A DNA stretch of 64,000 nucleotides from Chryseobacterium pennipullorum (GTDB lineage: Bacteria > Bacteroidota > Bacteroidia > Flavobacteriales > Weeksellaceae): assembly GCF_003384725.1 (NCBI RefSeq), contig NZ_QNVV01000008.1:144446-208445 (forward strand). Direction: 5' to 3'. The position numbers were made by a program, and so were the translations under genes. The notes under the pieces are model-generated. The model worked only from the letters and a program-made list of their open reading frames with translations, made no database searches and was not told where the DNA came from. Below are positions 63,929 through 64,000 of this stretch, in pieces. The first letter of the stretch is position 1. Each line of letters begins with the position of its first letter.

Positions 63929-63992
63929 AAAAAGTTATTCTGGAAAATTTTGAGCCCTTACAGCTCAAAAAATTTTACGGAAATAACTTTTT
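63929..63992 (+). terminator. Long inverted repeat downstream of topoisomerase III
   Basis: AAAAAGTTATT (63929-63939) pairs with AATAACTTTTT (63982-63992), and inside it a segment with TTTTGAGC pairs with GCTCAAAA around CCCTTACA. The total is about 28 paired bases per arm, followed by ATTATTTT. It works as a terminator for topB. It might also be the end of a mobile element continuing past the window. Confidence 0.55.
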
Positions 63993-64000
63993 ATTATTTT

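Overview
The window reads as a chromosomal segment of a Bacteroidota bacterium, most likely a flavobacterium of the Chryseobacterium/Elizabethkingia type (inferred, no species marker seen). The signs are low GC, Bacteroidota promoters (TTG, about 19-22 bases, then TAnnTTTG), a SusC/SusD pair, an AraC regulator with TPRs and a membrane segment, an RteC-domain protein, DUF6520- and MauE-type proteins, and two DUF4099/DUF3945 proteins next to a mobile-element-style topoisomerase III. No rRNA, tRNA, CRISPR array, integrase, transposase or conjugation gene was found. || Layout. 1-8.2 kb: end of a flavin amine oxidase, a PaaI-type thioesterase, then a minus-strand operon for a tripartite RND efflux pump (TolC, RND, adaptor) ending in two TlpA-like thioredoxins. 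8.4-9.7 kb: a small DNA-binding protein and an RteC-domain protein, typical cargo of Bacteroidota integrative elements. 9.8-14 kb: an AraC/TPR regulator divergent from an operon of small secreted or Cys-rich peptides and a MauE-like membrane protein, with a 22-bp-phased direct repeat between them. 14-21.1 kb: a SusC-SusD-S9 peptidase operon. 21.1-22.4 kb: a region unusually rich in hairpins that looks like an RNA gene of about 390 nt, divergent from a small HTH regulator, followed by a frameshifted small membrane protein. || 22.5-54.4 kb is an AT-rich defence island: (a) a type I restriction-modification operon hsdM-hsdS-[PrrC-like anticodon nuclease]-hsdR, with TAEL-type spacer repeats in HsdS; (b) an operon with a frameshifted PD-(D/E)XK/DUF5655 protein, an 85-aa protein, a 933-aa fusion of HARE-HTH, degenerate N6-adenine methylase, specificity domain and histidine kinase, and a response regulator; (c) a membrane protein coupled to a possible nucleoid-associated (NdpA/KwaB-like) protein; (d) an AcrVA2-like protein, a DUF4099/DUF3945 protein and an HNH-like Cys/His protein; (e) a DUF4365 protein and two PD-(D/E)XK nucleases; (f) a secreted LRR protein, a GIY-YIG nuclease, small HTH and basic proteins and a membrane-anchored exonuclease VII-like protein; (g) a PIN-like plus DUF6615-like pair, a HEPN protein and a start-less small gene. 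|| 54.5-64 kb: a damage-response/mobile cassette. A DinB polymerase and a DnaE-type alpha subunit diverge from a LexA-like XRE-S24 repressor, with a 17-bp operator directly before the repressor start. AlkB-like dioxygenase, DUF4099/DUF3945 and topoisomerase III genes follow. || The strongest candidate for an undescribed system is the methylase/histidine-kinase fusion with its response regulator and nuclease (31.7-36.5 kb): it looks like a DNA-recognising sensor kinase built from restriction-modification parts. The second is the structured RNA with a divergent regulator at 21.3-22.1 kb.
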